Shown in pieces: positions 21,952 to 36,123 of a DNA stretch of 64,000 nt; position 1 is the stretch's first letter, and each line of letters begins with the position of its first letter. A program made the translations under genes and the position numbers. This stretch comes from Petrolisthes cinctipes (Eukaryota; Arthropoda; Malacostraca; Decapoda; Porcellanidae): assembly GCA_033782935.1 (NCBI GenBank), contig JAWQEG010000710.1:1116001-1180000 (forward strand), read 5' to 3'. Below the pieces are notes generated by a model that was given only the letters and a program-made list of their open reading frames with translations, was not told the origin of the DNA and ran no database searches.

Positions 21952-24900
21952 GTGAGTGTGTGGGTGTTACTACAGTGCTTTGACTGTAAATATCAACAGT
22001 CATTCAGAGATTGGTTGGTGTCATTAGAGTGCTTGGACTGTAAATATCAACAGGCATTCTTGGGGTGGTGGATGTGTGGATGTCATTACAGTGCTTGGAC
22101 TGAAAATATCAACAGTCATTTATGGGGTGGTGGGTGTGTGGGTGTCATTACATTGCTCGGACTATAAATATCAAACGTCATTGATGGGGTTGTGTGTGTA
22201 GGTATCATTACAGTGCTTGGACTGTAAATATCAACAGTCATTCATAGGGTGGTGGGCGTGTGAGTGTTATTACATAGCTTGGACTGTAAATATCAACTTT
22301 CATTCATGGGGTGGTGGGTGTGTGGGTGTCATTACAGTGCTTGGACTGTAAATATCAACAGTTTTTCATGGGGTTGTGGTTGTGTGGGTATTATTGCAGT
22401 CCTAGGACTGTAAACATCAACCATAATTCATGGGGTGGTGGGTGTGTGAGTGTCATTACAGTGTTTTAATTGTAATTATCAACAGTCATTCAGAGATTGG
22501 TTGGTGTCATTAGAGTGCTTGGACTGTAAATATCAACCATAATTCATGGGGTGGTGGGTGTGGGGGTCTCATTACAATGCTTGGACTGTAAATATCAACA
22601 GTCATTTATGGGGTGGTGGGTGCATGGGTGTCATTACAGTGCTTGGACTGTAAATACCAACAGTCATTCTTGGGGTGGTGGTTGTGTGGGTGTCATTACA
22701 GTGCTTAGACAGTAGATATCAACAGTCATTTATGGGGTGATGGGTGTGACTGTGTCATTACAGTTCTTGGACTGTAAATATCAACAGTCATTCATGGGGT
22801 GGTGAGTGTGTGTGTGTCATTACAGTTTTTGGACTGTAAATATCAACCATCATTCATTGGGTGGTGGGTGAGTGGGTGTCATTACAGTGCTTGGACTGTG
22901 AATATCAACAGTCATTCGTAGGGTCATGAGTGTGTGGGTGTTATTACAGTGCTTTGACTGTAAATATCAACAGTCATTCAGAGATTGGTTGGTGTCATTA
23001 CAGTGCTTGGACTGAAAATATCAACAGTCATTTATGGGGTGGTGGGTGTGTGGGTGTCATTACATTGCTCGGACTATATAAATCAACCGTCATTTATGGG
23101 GTTGTGTGTGTGTGGGTGTCATTACAGTGCTTGGACTGTAAATATCAACAGTCATTCATAGGGTGGTGGGTGTGTGAGTGTTATTACATAGCTTGGACTG
23201 TAAATATCAACTTTCATTCATGGGGTGGTGGGTGTGTGGATGTCATTACAGTACTTGGACTGTAAATATCAATAGTCATTTTTGGGATGGTGGGTGTGTG
23301 TGTGTCATTACAATGCGTGGACTGTAAATATCAACAGTTATTCATGGGGTGGTGGGGGTGTGAGTGTCATTACAGTGTTTTGATTGTAATTATCAACAGT
23401 CATTTATAGGGTGGTGGGTGTCATTACAGTGCTTGGACTGTAAATATCAACAGTTTTTCATGGGGTTGTGGTTTTGTGGGTATCATTGCAGTCCTTGGAC
23501 TGTAAACATCAACCATAATTCATGGGGTGGTGGGTGTGGGGGTCTCATTACAATGCTTGGAATGTATATATCAACAGTTATTCATGGGGTGGTGGGTGTG
23601 TGAGTGTCATTACAGTGTTTTAATTGTAATTATCAACAGTCATTCATAGGGTGGTGGGTGTCATTACAGTGCTTTGACTGTAAATATCAACAGTCATTTA
23701 TGGGGTGGTGGGTGTATGGGTGTCATTACAGTGCTTGGACTGTAAATACCAACAGTCATTCTTGGGGTGGTGGTTGTGTGGGTGTCATTACAGTGCTTAG
23801 ACAGTAAATATCAACAGTCATTTATGGGGTGATGGGTGTGACTGTGTCATTACAGTGCTTGGACTGTAAATATCAACAGTCATTCATGGGGTGGTGAGTG
23901 TGTGTGTGTCATTACAGTTTTTGGACTGTAAATATCAACCATCATTCATTGGGTGGTGGGTGAGTGGGTGTCATTACAGTGCTTGGACTGTGAATATCAA
24001 CAGTTATTCGTAGGGTCATGAGTGTGTGGGTGTTATTACAGTGCTTTGACTGTAAATATCAACAGTCATTCAGAGATTGGTTGGTGTCATTAGAGTGCTT
24101 GGACTGTAAATATCAACAGTCATTCATGGGATGGTGGTTGTGTGAGTGTCATTACAGTGATTTGATTAAAATATTAACAGTCATTCATTGGGTGGTGGGT
24201 ATCGTTAGAGTGCTTGGACTGTAAATATCAACAGTCATTCATGGGGTTGTTGGTGTGTGGTTGTCATTTCTGTGCTTGGACTGTAAATATCAACAGTCAT
24301 TCATGGGGTTGTGGTTGTGTGGGTGTCATTACAGTGCTTGGACTGTAAATATCAACTATAATTCATAGGGTCGTGGGAGTTGGGGTGTCATTACAGTGCT
24401 TTGAGTTTAAATATCAACAGTAATTTATTGGGTGGTGGGTAGCATTACCTTGCTTGGACTGTAAATATTGACAGTCAATCATAGGGAGATGAGTGTGGGG
24501 GTGTCATTACAGTGCTTGGACTGTAAATATCCACAGTCTTTCATAGGGTGGTGGGTGTGTGAGTGTTATTACAGAGCTTGGACTGTAAATATCAACAGTC
24601 ATTCATGGAGTGGTGTGTGTGTAGGTGTCATTACAGTGCTTGGACTGTAAATATCAACAGTCATTCTTGGGGTGGTGGTTGTGTGGATGTCATTACAGTG
24701 CTTAGACAGTAAATATCAACAGTCATTTATGGGGTGATGGGTGTGACTGTGTCATTACAGTGCTTGGACTGTAAATATCAACAGTCATTCATGGGGTGGT
24801 GAGTGTGTGTGTCATTACAGTTTTTGGACTGTAAATATCAACCATCATTCAATGGGTGGTGGGTGAGTGGGTGTCTTTACACTGCTTGGACTGTGAATAT

Positions 24901-27153
24901 CAACAGTCATTCGTAGGGTCGTGAGTGTGTGGGTGTTATTACAGTGCTTTGACTGTAAATATCAACAGTCATTCAGAGATTGGTTGGTGTCATTAGAGTG
25001 CTTGGACTGTAAATATCAACAGTCATTCTTGGGGTGGTGGATGTGTGGATGTCATTACAGTGCTTGGATTGAAAATATCAACAGTCATTTATGGGGTGGT
25101 GGGTGTGTGGGTGTCATTACATTGCTCGGACTATAAATATCAACCGTCATTGATGGGGTTGTGTGTGTGGGTGTCATTACAGTGCTTGGACTGTAAATAT
25201 CAACAGTCATTCATAGGGTGGTGGGTGTGTGAGTGTTATTACATAGCTTGGACTGTAAATATCAACTTTCATTCATGGGGTGGTGGGTGTGTGGATGTCA
25301 TTACAGTACTTGGACTGTAAATATCAATAGTCATTCTTGGGATGGTGGGTGTGTGGGTGTCATTACAGTGTTTTGATTGTAATTATCAACAGTCATTCAT
25401 AGGGTGGTGGGTGTCATTACAGTGCTTGGACTGTAAATATCAACAGTTTTTCATGGGGTTGTGGTTGTGTGGGTATCATTGCAGTCCTTGGACTGTAAAC
25501 ATCAACCATAATTCATGGGGTGGTGGGTGTGGGGGTCTCATTACAATGCTTGGAATGTAAATATCAACAGTTATTCATGGGGTGGTGGGTGTGTGAGTGT
25601 CATTACAGTGTTTTAATTGTAATTATCAACAGTCATTCATAGGGTGGTGGGTGTCATTACAGTGCTTGGACTGTAAATATCAACAGTCATTTATGGGGTG
25701 GTGGGTGTATGGGTGTCATTACAGTACTTGGACTGTAAATACCAACAGTCATTCTTGGGGTGGTTGTTGTGTGGGTGTCATTACAGTGCTTAGACAGTAA
25801 ATATCAACAGCCATTTATGGGGTGATGGGTGTGACTGTGTCATTACAGTTCTTGGACTGTAAATATCAACAGTCATTCATAGGGGGGTGAGTGTGTGTTT
25901 GTCATTACAGTTTTTGGACTGTAAATATCAACCATCATTCATTGGGTGGTGGGTGAGTGGGTGTCATTACAGTTTTTGGACTGTAAATATCAACCATCAT
26001 TCATTGGGTGGTGGGTGAGTGGGTGTCATTACAGTGCTTGGACTGTGAATATCAACAGTCATTCGTAGGGTCATGAGTGTGTGGGTGTTATTACAGTGCT
26101 TTGACTGTAAATATCAACAGTCATTCAGAGATTGGTTGGTGTCATTAGAGTGCTTGGACTGTAAATATCAACAGTCATTCTTGGGGTGGTGGATGTGTGG
26201 ATGTCATTACAGTGCTTGGACTGAAAATATCAACAGTCATTTATGGGGTGGTGGGTGTGTGGGTGTCATTACATTGCTCGAACTATATATATCAACCGTC
26301 ATTTATAGGGTTGTGTGTGTGTGGGTGTCATTGCAGTGCTTGGACTGTAAATATCAACAGTCATTCATAGGGTGGTGGGTGTGTGAGTGTTATTACATAG
26401 CTTGGACAGTAAATATCAACTTTCATTCATGGGATGGTGGGTGTGTGGATGTAATTACAGTACTTGGACTGTAAATATCAATGGTCATTCTTGGGATGGT
26501 GGGTGTGTGGGTGTCATTACAATGCGTGGACTGTAAATATCAACAGTTATTCATGGGGTGGTGGGTGTGTGAGTGTCATTACAGTGTTTTGATTGTAATT
26601 ATCAACAGTCATTCATAGGGTGGTGGGTGTCATTACAGTGCTTGGACTGTAAATATCAACAGTTTTTCATGGGGTTGTGGTTGTGTGGGTATCATTGCAA
26701 TCCTTGGACTGTAAATACCAATAGTCATTCATGGGGTGGTGGGTGTGGGGGTCTCATTACAATGCTTGGACTGTAAATATCAACAGTTATTCATGGGGTG
26801 GTGGGTGTCATTACAGTGCTTGGACTGTAAATATCAACAGTTATTTATGGGGTGGTGGGTGTATGGGTGTCATTACAGTGTTTTGATTGTAAATATCAAC
26901 AGTCATTTATAGGGTGGTGGGTATCATTAGAGTGCTTGGACTGTAAATATCAACAGTTATTCATAGGGTTGTGGGTGTGTGGTTCTCATTACAGTGCTTA
27001 GACTGTAATTATCAACTATATTTCATGGGATCTTGGGTGTTAGGGTGTCATTACAGGGCTTTAACTGTAAATATAAACAGTCATTTATGGGATGGTGGGT
27101 GTGAGGGTGTCATTACAGAGCTTGGACTGTAAATATCAACAGTCATTCATGGG
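21952..27153 (+). repeat. Higher-order blocks in satellite B, left half
   Basis: A distinctive unit with CATTCAGAGATTGGTTGGTG recurs in matching context near 21952, 24018, 24921, 26073 and again at 31057. Spacings vary (2,066, 903, 1,152 and 4,984 bp), so the array is a mosaic of unequally exchanged blocks, not one uniform higher-order repeat. Confidence 0.75.
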
Positions 27154-28430
27154 TTGGTGGGTGTGTGGGTGTCATTAGAGTGCTTAGACTGTAAATTTCA
27201 ACAGTCATTCATGGAGTGGTGTGTGTGTTGGCGATGTTACAGTGTTTTGATATTTAAATATCAACAGTCATTCATAGGGTGGTGGGTGTCATTAGAGTGC
27301 TTGGACTGTAAATATCAACAGTCATTAATGGGGTGGTGGGTGTGTGGGTGTCATTACAGTGCTTGGATTGTAAATATCAACAGTCATTCATGGGGTGGTA
27401 GGTGTGTGGGTGTCATTACAGTGCTTTGACTGTAAATATCAACAGTCATCCATGGGTTGGTGGGTGGGTGGGTGTCATTAGAGTGCTTAGACTGTAAATT
27501 TCAACAGTCATTCATGGGGTGGTGTGTGTGTTGGCGATGTTACAGTGTTTTGATTGTAAATATCAACAGTCATTCATAGGGTGGTGGGTGTCATTAGAGT
27601 GCTTGGACTGTAAATATCAACAGTCATTAATGGGGTGGTGGGTGTGTGGGTGTCATTACAGTGCTTGGACTGTAAATATCAACCATAATTCATTGGGTGG
27701 TCAGTGTGTGGGTGTCATTACAGTGCTTTGACTGTAAATATCAAAAGTCATTCATGGGGTGGTGGGTGTGAGGGTGTCATTACAGTGCTTGGACTGTAAA
27801 TATCAACAGTCATTTATGGGGTACTGGGAGTGTGGGTGTCATTATATTGCTTGGACTGTAAAAATCAATAGTCATTCATGGGGTGGTGGGTGTGTGGTTG
27901 TCATTACAGTGCTTGGACTGTAAATATATATTCATACATGGGGTGGTGGGTGTGTGTGTGTCATTATTGCTTAAACTGTAAATATCAACAGTCATTCATG
28001 GGGTTGTGGGTGGCATTACAGTGCTTGGACTGTAAATATAAACAGTCATTCATGGGGTAATGTGTGTGTGGGTGTCATTACAGTGCTTGGACTGTAAATA
28101 TCAACAGTCATTAATGGGGTTGTGGGTGTGTGGCTGTCATTACATTGCTTGGACGGTAAGTATCAACAGTCAATCATGGGGAGGTGGGTGTCATTACAGT
28201 GCTTGGACTGTAAATATCAACAGTCATTTATTGGGTGGTGGGTGTGTGGGTGTCATGAAAGTGCTTGGACTGTAAATATCAACAGTCATTCATGGAGTGG
28301 TGAGTGTGTGGGTGTCATTACAGTTCTTGGACTGTAAATATCAACCATCATTCTTCGGGTGGTGGGTGTGTGGGTGTCATTACAGAGATTGTACTGTAAA
28401 TATCAACATTCATTCATGGGGTGGTGGGTG

Positions 28431-31400
28431 TGTTGATGTCATTACAGTGCTTGGACTGTAAATATCAACAGTTAATCATGGGGTGGTGGGTGTGTGGGTG
28501 TCATTACAGTGCTTGGACTGTAAATATAAACATTCATTCATGGGGTGGTGGGTGTGTGGGTGTCATTACAGTGTTTTGATTGTAAATATCAACAGTCATT
28601 CATAGGGTGGTGGGTGTCATTACAGTACTTGGACTGTAAATATCAACAGTCATTCATGGGGTGGTGGTTGTATGGGTGTCATTACAGTGCTTGGACTGTA
28701 AATATTAAACATTAATCATGGGGTGGTGGGTTTTGGGTTGTCATTACAGTGCTTTGACTATAAATATCAACAGTCATTCATGGTGTGGTGGGTGTGAGGG
28801 TGTCATTACAGTGCTTGGATTGTAAATATCAACAGTCATTCATGTGGTGTGTGGATGTTATTATAGTGCTTGGACTGTAAATATCAACAGTCATTCTTGG
28901 GGTTGTCGGTGTGTTGGTGCCATTACATTGCTTTGACTGTATATATCAACAGTCATTCATGGGGTGGTCAGTGTTTGGGTGTCATTACAGTGTTTTGATT
29001 GTAAATATCAACAGTCATTCATATGGTGGTTGTTGTCATTACAGTGCTTTGACTGTAAATATGAACAGTCATTAATGGGGTGGTGGGTATGTGGGTGTCA
29101 TTACAGTGCTTGGACAGTAAATATCAAGAGTCATTCATGGGGTGGTTGGTGTGTGGGTGTCATTACAGTGTTTGGATTGTAAATATCAACAGTCATTCAT
29201 AGGGTGGTGGGTGTCATTACAGTCCTTGAACTGTAAATATCCACAGTCATTCATGGGGTGGTGGGTGTGTGGGTGTCATTACAGTGCTAGGACTGTAAAT
29301 ATAAAGTCATTCATGGGGTGGTGGGTGTGTGTGCCATTAGTGCTTGGACTATAAATATCAACAGTCATTGATGGGGTGGTGGGTGGCATTACAGTGCTTG
29401 GACTGTAAATATCAACAGTCATTCATGGGGTGATGGGTGTGTGGGTGTCATTACAGTGCTTTGACTGTAAATATCAACAGTCATACATGAAATGGTGGGT
29501 GCTTGGGTTTCATTACAGTGCTTGGACTATAAATATCAACAGTCAACAATGTGGTGGTGGGTGTGTTGATGTCATTACAGTGCTTGGACTGTAAATATCA
29601 ACAGTTAATCATGGGGTGGTGGGTGTGTGGGTGTCATTACAGTGCTTGGACTGTAAATATAAACATTCATTCATGGGGTGGTGGGTGTGTGGGTGTCATT
29701 ACAGTGTTTTGATTGTAAATATCAACAGTCATTCATAGGGTGGTGGGTGTCATTACAGTACTTGGACTGTAAATATCAACAGTCATTCATGGGGTGGTGG
29801 TTGTATGGGTGTCATTACAGTGCTTGGACTGTAGATATTAAACATTAATTATGGAGTGGTTGGTTTTGGGGTGTCATTACAGTACTTTGACTGTAAATAT
29901 CAACAGTCATTCATGGGGTGGTGGGTGTGAGAGTGTCATTACAGTGCTTGGACTGTAAATATCAACAGTCATTCATGTGGTGTGTCGATGTTATTATAGT
30001 GCTTGGACTGTAAATATCAACAGTCATTCTTGGGGTGGTCGGTGAATAGGTGCCATTACATTGCTTTGACTGTATATATCAACAGTCATTCATGGGGTGG
30101 TTAGTGTTTGGGTATCATTACAGTGTTTTGATTGTAAATATCAACAGTCATTCATATGGTGGTTGGTGTCTTTACAGTGCTTTGACTGTAAATATCAACA
30201 GTCATTAATGGGGTGGTGGGTATGTGGGTGTCATTACAGTGCTTGGACAGTAAATATCAACAGTCATTCATGGGGTGGTGGGTGGCATTACAGTGCTTGG
30301 AGTGTAATTATTAACAGTCATTCATGGGGTAGTGGGTGTATGGGTGTCATTACAGTGATTTGATTAAAATATTAACAGTAATTTTATAAGGTGGTGGGTA
30401 TCATTAGAGTGCTTGGACTGTAAATATCAACAGTCATACATGGGGTTGTGGGTGTGTGGGTGTCATTACAGTGCTTGGACTGTAAATATCAACTATAATT
30501 CATGTGGTCGTGGGAGTTGGGGTGTCATTACAGTGCTTTGAGTGTAAATATCAACAGTCATTTATTGGGTGGTGGGTAGCATTACCGTGCTTGGACTGTA
30601 AATATCAACATTCAATCATAGGGAGATGGGTGTGTGGGTGTCATTACAGTGCTTGGACTGTAAATATCCACAGTCATTCATAGGGTGGTGGGTGTGTGAG
30701 TGTTATTACAGAGCTTGGACTGTAAATATCAACAGTCATTCATGGAGTGGTGGGTGTGTGGGTGTCATTACAGTGCTTGGACTGTAAATATCAACAGTCA
30801 TTCTTGGGGTGGTGGTTGTGTGGGTGTCATTACAGTGCTTAGACAGTAAATATCAACAGCCATTTATGGGGTGATGGGTGTGACTGTGTCATTACAGTGC
30901 TTGGACTGTAAATATCAACAGTCATTCATGGGGTGGTGAGTGTGTGTGTCTCATTACAGTTTTTGGACTGTAAATATCAACCATCATTCATTGGGTGGTG
31001 GGTGAGTGGGTGTCATTACAGTGCTTGGACTGTGAATATCAACATTCATTCGTAGGGTGGTGAGTGTGTGGGTGTTATTACAGTGCTTTGACTGTAAATA
31101 TCAACAGTCATTCAGAGATTGGTTGGTGTCATTAGAGTGCTTGGACTGTAAATATCAACAGTCATTCTTGGGGTGGTGGATGTGTGGATGTCATTACAGT
31201 GCTTGGACTGAAAATATCAACAGTCATTTATGGGGTGGTGGGTGTCATTACATTGCTCAGACTATAAATATCAACCGTCATTTATGGGGTTGTGTGTGTG
31301 TGGGTGTCATTACAGTGCTTGGACTGTTAATATCAACAGTCATATATAGGGTGGTGGGTTGGTGAGTGTTATTACATAGCTTGGACTGTAAATATCAACT

Positions 31401-34400
31401 TTTATTCATGGGGTGGTGGGTGTGTGGATGTCATTACAGTACTTGGACTGTAAATATCAATAGTCATTCCTGTGATGGTGGGTGTGTGGGTATCATTACA
31501 ATGCGTGGAATGTAAATATCAACAGTTATTTATGGGGTGGTGGGTGTGTGAGTGTCATTACAGTGTTTTGATTGTAATTATCAACAGTCATTCATAGGGT
31601 GGTGGGTGTCATTACAGTGCTTGTATTGTAAATATCAACAGTTTTTCATGGGGTTGTGGTTGTGTGGGTATCATTGCAGTCCTTGGAGTCTAAATATCAA
31701 CCATAATTCATGGGGTGGTGGGTGTGGGGGTCTCATTACAATGCTTGGACTGTAAATATCAACAGTCATTCAAGGGGTGGTGGGTGTATGGGTGTCATTA
31801 CAGTGTTTTGATTGTAAATATCAACAGTCATTAATAGGGTGGTGGGTATCATTAGAGTGCTTGGACTGTAAATATCAACAGTTATTCATAGGGTTGTGGG
31901 TGTGTGGGTGTCATTACAGTGCTTGGACTGTAAATATCAACTATATTTCATGGGATCTTGGGTGTTGGGGTGTCATTACAGAGCTTTAACTGTAAATATC
32001 AACAGTCATTTATGGGGTGGTGGGTGTGACGGTGTCATTACAGAGCTTGGACTGTAAATATCAACAGTCATTCATGGGTTGGTGGGTGTGTGTGGGTGTC
32101 ATTACAGTGCTTTGACTGTAAATATCAACAGTCATCCATGGGTTGGTGGGTGGGTGGGTGTCATTTGAGTGCTTAGACTGTAAATTTCAACAGTCATTCA
32201 TGGGGTGGTGTGTGTGTTGGCGATGTAACAGTGTTTTGATTGTAAATATCAACAGTCATTCATAGGGTGGTGGGTGTCATTAGAGTGCTTGGACTGAAAA
32301 TATCAACAGTCATTAATGGGGTGGTGGGTGTGTGGGTGTCATTACAGTGCTTGGACTGTAAATATCAACCATAATTCATCGGGTGGTCAGTGTGTGGGTG
32401 TCATTACAGTGCTTTGACTGTAAATATCAACAGTCATTCATGGGGTGGTGGGTGTGAAGGTGTCATTACAGTGCTTGGACTGTAAATATCAACAGTCATT
32501 CATTGGGTACTGGGTGTGTGGGTGTCATCATATTGCTTGGACTGTAAAAATCAACAGTCATTCATGGGGTGGTGGGTGTGTGGATGTCAATACAGTATTT
32601 GGACTGTAAATATCTATTCATTCATGGGGTGGTGGGTGTGTGTGTATCATTATTGCTTAAACTGTAAATATCAACAGTCATTCATGGGGTGGTGGGTGGC
32701 ATTACAGTGCTTGGACTGTAATTATCAACAGTCATTCATGGGGTGATAGGTGTGTGGGTGTCATTACAGTGCTTGGACTTTAAATATCAACAGTCATTAG
32801 TGGGGTGGTGGGTGTGTGGCTGTCATTACATTGCTTGGACGGTAAATATCAACAGTCAATCATGGGGAGGTGGGTGTCATTACAGTGCTTGGACTGTAAA
32901 TATCAACAGCCATTTATGGGGTGGTTGGTGTGTCGGTGTTAATACAGTGCTTTGACTGTAAATATCAACAGCCATTCAGAGGGTGGTGGGTGTCATTAGA
33001 GTGCTTGGACTGTAAATATCAACAGTCATTTATGGGGTGGTGGGTGTGTGGGTGTCATGAAAGTGCTTGGACTGTAAATATCAACAGTCATTCATGGGGT
33101 GGTGAGTGTGTTGGTGTCATTACAGTTCTTGGACTGTAAATATCATCCATCATTCTTCGGGTGGTGGGTGTGTGGGTGTCATTACAGTGCTTGGACTGCG
33201 AATATCAACAGTCATTCATAGGGTGGTGGGTGTGTGAGTGTCATTACAGAGCTTGTACTGTAAATATCAAAAGTCATTCATGGGGTGGTGGGTGTGTTCA
33301 TGTCATTACAGTGCTTGGACTGTAAATATCAACAGTTAATCATGGGGTGGTGGGTGTGTGGGTGTCATTACAGTGCTTGGACTGTAAATATAAACATTCA
33401 TTCATGGGGTGGTGGGTGTGTGGGTGTCATTACAGTGTTTTGATTGTAAATATCAACAGTCATTCATAGGGTGGTGGGTGTCATTTCAGTACTTGGACTG
33501 TAAATATCAACAGTCATTCATGGGGTGGTGGTTGTATGAGTGTCATTACAGTGCTTGGACTGTAAATATTAAACATTAATCATAGGGTGGTGGGTTTTGG
33601 GGTGTCATTACAGTGCTTGGACTGTATATATCAACAGTCATTCATGTGGTGTGTGGATGTTATTATAGTGCTTGGACTGTAAATATCAACAGTCATTCTT
33701 GGGGTGGTCGGTGTGTAGGTGCCATTACATTGCTTTGACTGTATATATCAACAGTCATTCATGGGGTGGTTAGTGTTTGGGTGTCATTACAGTGTTTTGA
33801 TTGTAAATATCAACAGTCATTCATATGGTGGTTGGTGTCATTACAGTGCTTTGACTGTAAATATCAACAGTCATTAATGGGGTGGTGGGTATGTGGGTGT
33901 CATTACAGTGCTTGGACAGTAAATATCAAGAGTCATTCATGGGGTGGTTGGTGTGTGGGTGTCATTACAGTGTTTTGATTGTAAATATCAACAGTGATTC
34001 ATAGGGTGGTGGGTGTCATTACAGTCCTTGAACTGTAAATATCCACAGTCATTCATGGGGTGGTGGGTGTGTGGGTGTCATTACAGTTCTAGGACTGTAA
34101 ATATAAAGTCATTCATGGGGTTGTGGGTGTGTGTGTCATTAGTGCTTGGACTATAAATATCAACAGTCATTGATGGGGTGGTGGGTGGCATTACAGTGCT
34201 TGGACTGTAAATATCAACAGTCATTCATGGGGTGATGGGTGTGTGGGTGTCATTACAGTGCTTTGTCTGTAAATATCAACAGTCAGACATTAAATGGTGG
34301 GTGCTTGGGTGTCATTACAGTGCTTGGACTATAAATATCAACAGTCAACAATGGGGTGGTGGGTGTGTTGATGTCATTACAGTGCTTGGACTGTAAATAT

Positions 34401-35300
34401 CAACAGTTAATCATGGGGTGGTGGGTGTGTGGGTGTCATTACAGTGCTTGGAGTGTATATATAAACATTCATTCATGGGGTGGTGGGTGTGTGGGTGTCA
34501 TTACAGTGTTTTGATTGTAAATATCAACAGTCATTCATAGGGTGGTGTGTGTCATTACAGTATTTGGACTGTAAATATCAACAGTCATTCATGGGGTGGT
34601 GGTTGTATGGGTGTCATTACAGTGCTTGGACTGTAAATATTAAACATTAATTATGGGGTGGTGGGTTTTGGGGTGTCATTACAGTGCTTTGACTGTAAAT
34701 ATCAACAGTCATTCATGGGGTGGTGGGTGTGAGGGTGTCATTACAGTGCTTGGACTGTAAATATCAACAGTCATTAATGTGGTGTGTGGATGTTATTATA
34801 GTGCTTGGACTGTAAATATCAACAGTCATTCTTGGGGTGGTCGGTGTGTAGGTGCCATTACATTGCATTGACTGTATATTTCAACAGTCATTCATGGGGT
34901 GGTTAGTGTTTGGGTGTCATTACAGTGTTTTGATTGTAAATATCAACAGTCATTCATATGGTGGTTGGTGTCTTTACAGTGCTTTGACTGTAAATATCAA
35001 CAGTCATTAATGGAGTGGTGGGTATGTGGGTGTCATTTCAGTGCTTGGACAGTAAATATCAAGAGTCATTCATGGGGTGGTTGGTGTGTGGGTGTCATTA
35101 CAGTGTTTTGATTGTAAATATCAACAGTGATTCATAGGGTGGTGGGTGTCATTACAGTCCTTGAACTGTAAATATCCACAGTCATTCATGGGGTGGTGGG
35201 TGTGTGGGTGTCATTACAGTGCTAGGACTGTAAATATAAAGTCATTCATGGGGTGGTGGGTGTGTGTGTCATTAGTGCTTGGACTATAAATATCAACAGT
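28431..35300 (+). repeat. 1,133-bp higher-order repeat in satellite B
   Basis: A marker block with CATTCATATGGTGGTTG(G)TG sits at 28964 and 30097, and at 33766 and 34899. Each pair is 1,133 bp apart and the two pairs are separated by a different segment. Other markers, such as the TGTTGATGTCATTACAG unit near 28433 and 29566, keep the same spacing. Confidence 0.8.
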
Positions 35301-36123
35301 CATTCATGGGGTGGTGGGTGGCATTACAGTGATTGGACTGTAAATATCAACAGTCATTCATGGGGTGATGGGTGTGTGGGTGTCATTACAGTGCTTGGAC
35401 TGTAAATATCAACAGTCATACATGAAATGGTGGGTGCTTGGGTGTCATTACAGTGCTTGGACTATAAATATCAACAGTCAACAATGGGATGGTGGGTGTC
35501 GGGTTGTCATTACAGTGCTTGGACTGTAAATATCAACAGTCATTCATGGGGTGGTGGGTGTGTGGGTGTCATTACAGTGTTTTTACTGTAAATATCAACA
35601 GTCATTTATGGGGTGGTGAGTGTGTGGGTGTCATTACAGTTCTTGGACTGTAAATATCAACAGTCATTCATAGGGTGGTGGGTGTGTGATTGTCATTACA
35701 GAGCTTGGACTGTAAATATCAACAATCATTCATGAGGTGGTGGGATGTGTGGGTGTCATTACAGTGCTTGGACTGTAAATATCAACAGTCATTCATGGGG
35801 TGGGGGTGTGTGGGTGTCATTATAGTGCTTGGACTGTAAATATCAACAGTCATTAATGGGGTGGTTGGTGTGTGGGTGTCATTACAGTGCTTGCACTGTA
35901 AATATCAACAGTCATTCATGAGGTGGTGGGTGGCATTACAGTGCTTGGACTGTAATTATCAACAGTCATTCATGGGGTGGTGGGTGTGTTGGTGTCTTTA
36001 CAGTGCTTGGACTATATATATCAACCATCATTTATGGGGTGGTGAGTGTGTGGGTGTCATTACAGTGCTTGAACTGTTAATATCAACAGTCATTCATAGG
36101 GTGGTTGGTGTGTGAGTGTCATT

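Larger units (their letters stand above)
20991..36123 (+). repeat. Satellite B array (62/54-bp unit)
   Basis: About 15.1 kb and roughly 250 units. A full unit is 62 bp, made of TGTCATTACAGTGCTTGGAC, TGTAAATATCAACAGTCATT, CATGGGGTGGTGGGTGTGTG and GG. A common short form of 54 bp lacks an 8-bp GTGTGTGG-type piece, so TGGTGGG joins TGTCATTA directly. Most units hold a perfect inverted repeat, GACTGT-(8 nt)-ACAGTC, followed by a G-rich tract. Satellite B shares no evident sequence with satellite A. Open frames rich in Cys, Trp and Tyr (CLDCKYQQSF, GWWVCGCHY) arise from the repeat and are not genes. Confidence 0.97.

Noticed and set aside
21952..36115. Cys/Trp-rich repeated open frames (CLDCKYQQSF, GWWVCGCHY) that look like a secreted repeat protein
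   Set aside because: They are read-through of the 62/54-bp satellite B, with frame changes at each unit and no stable start, signal peptide or end.
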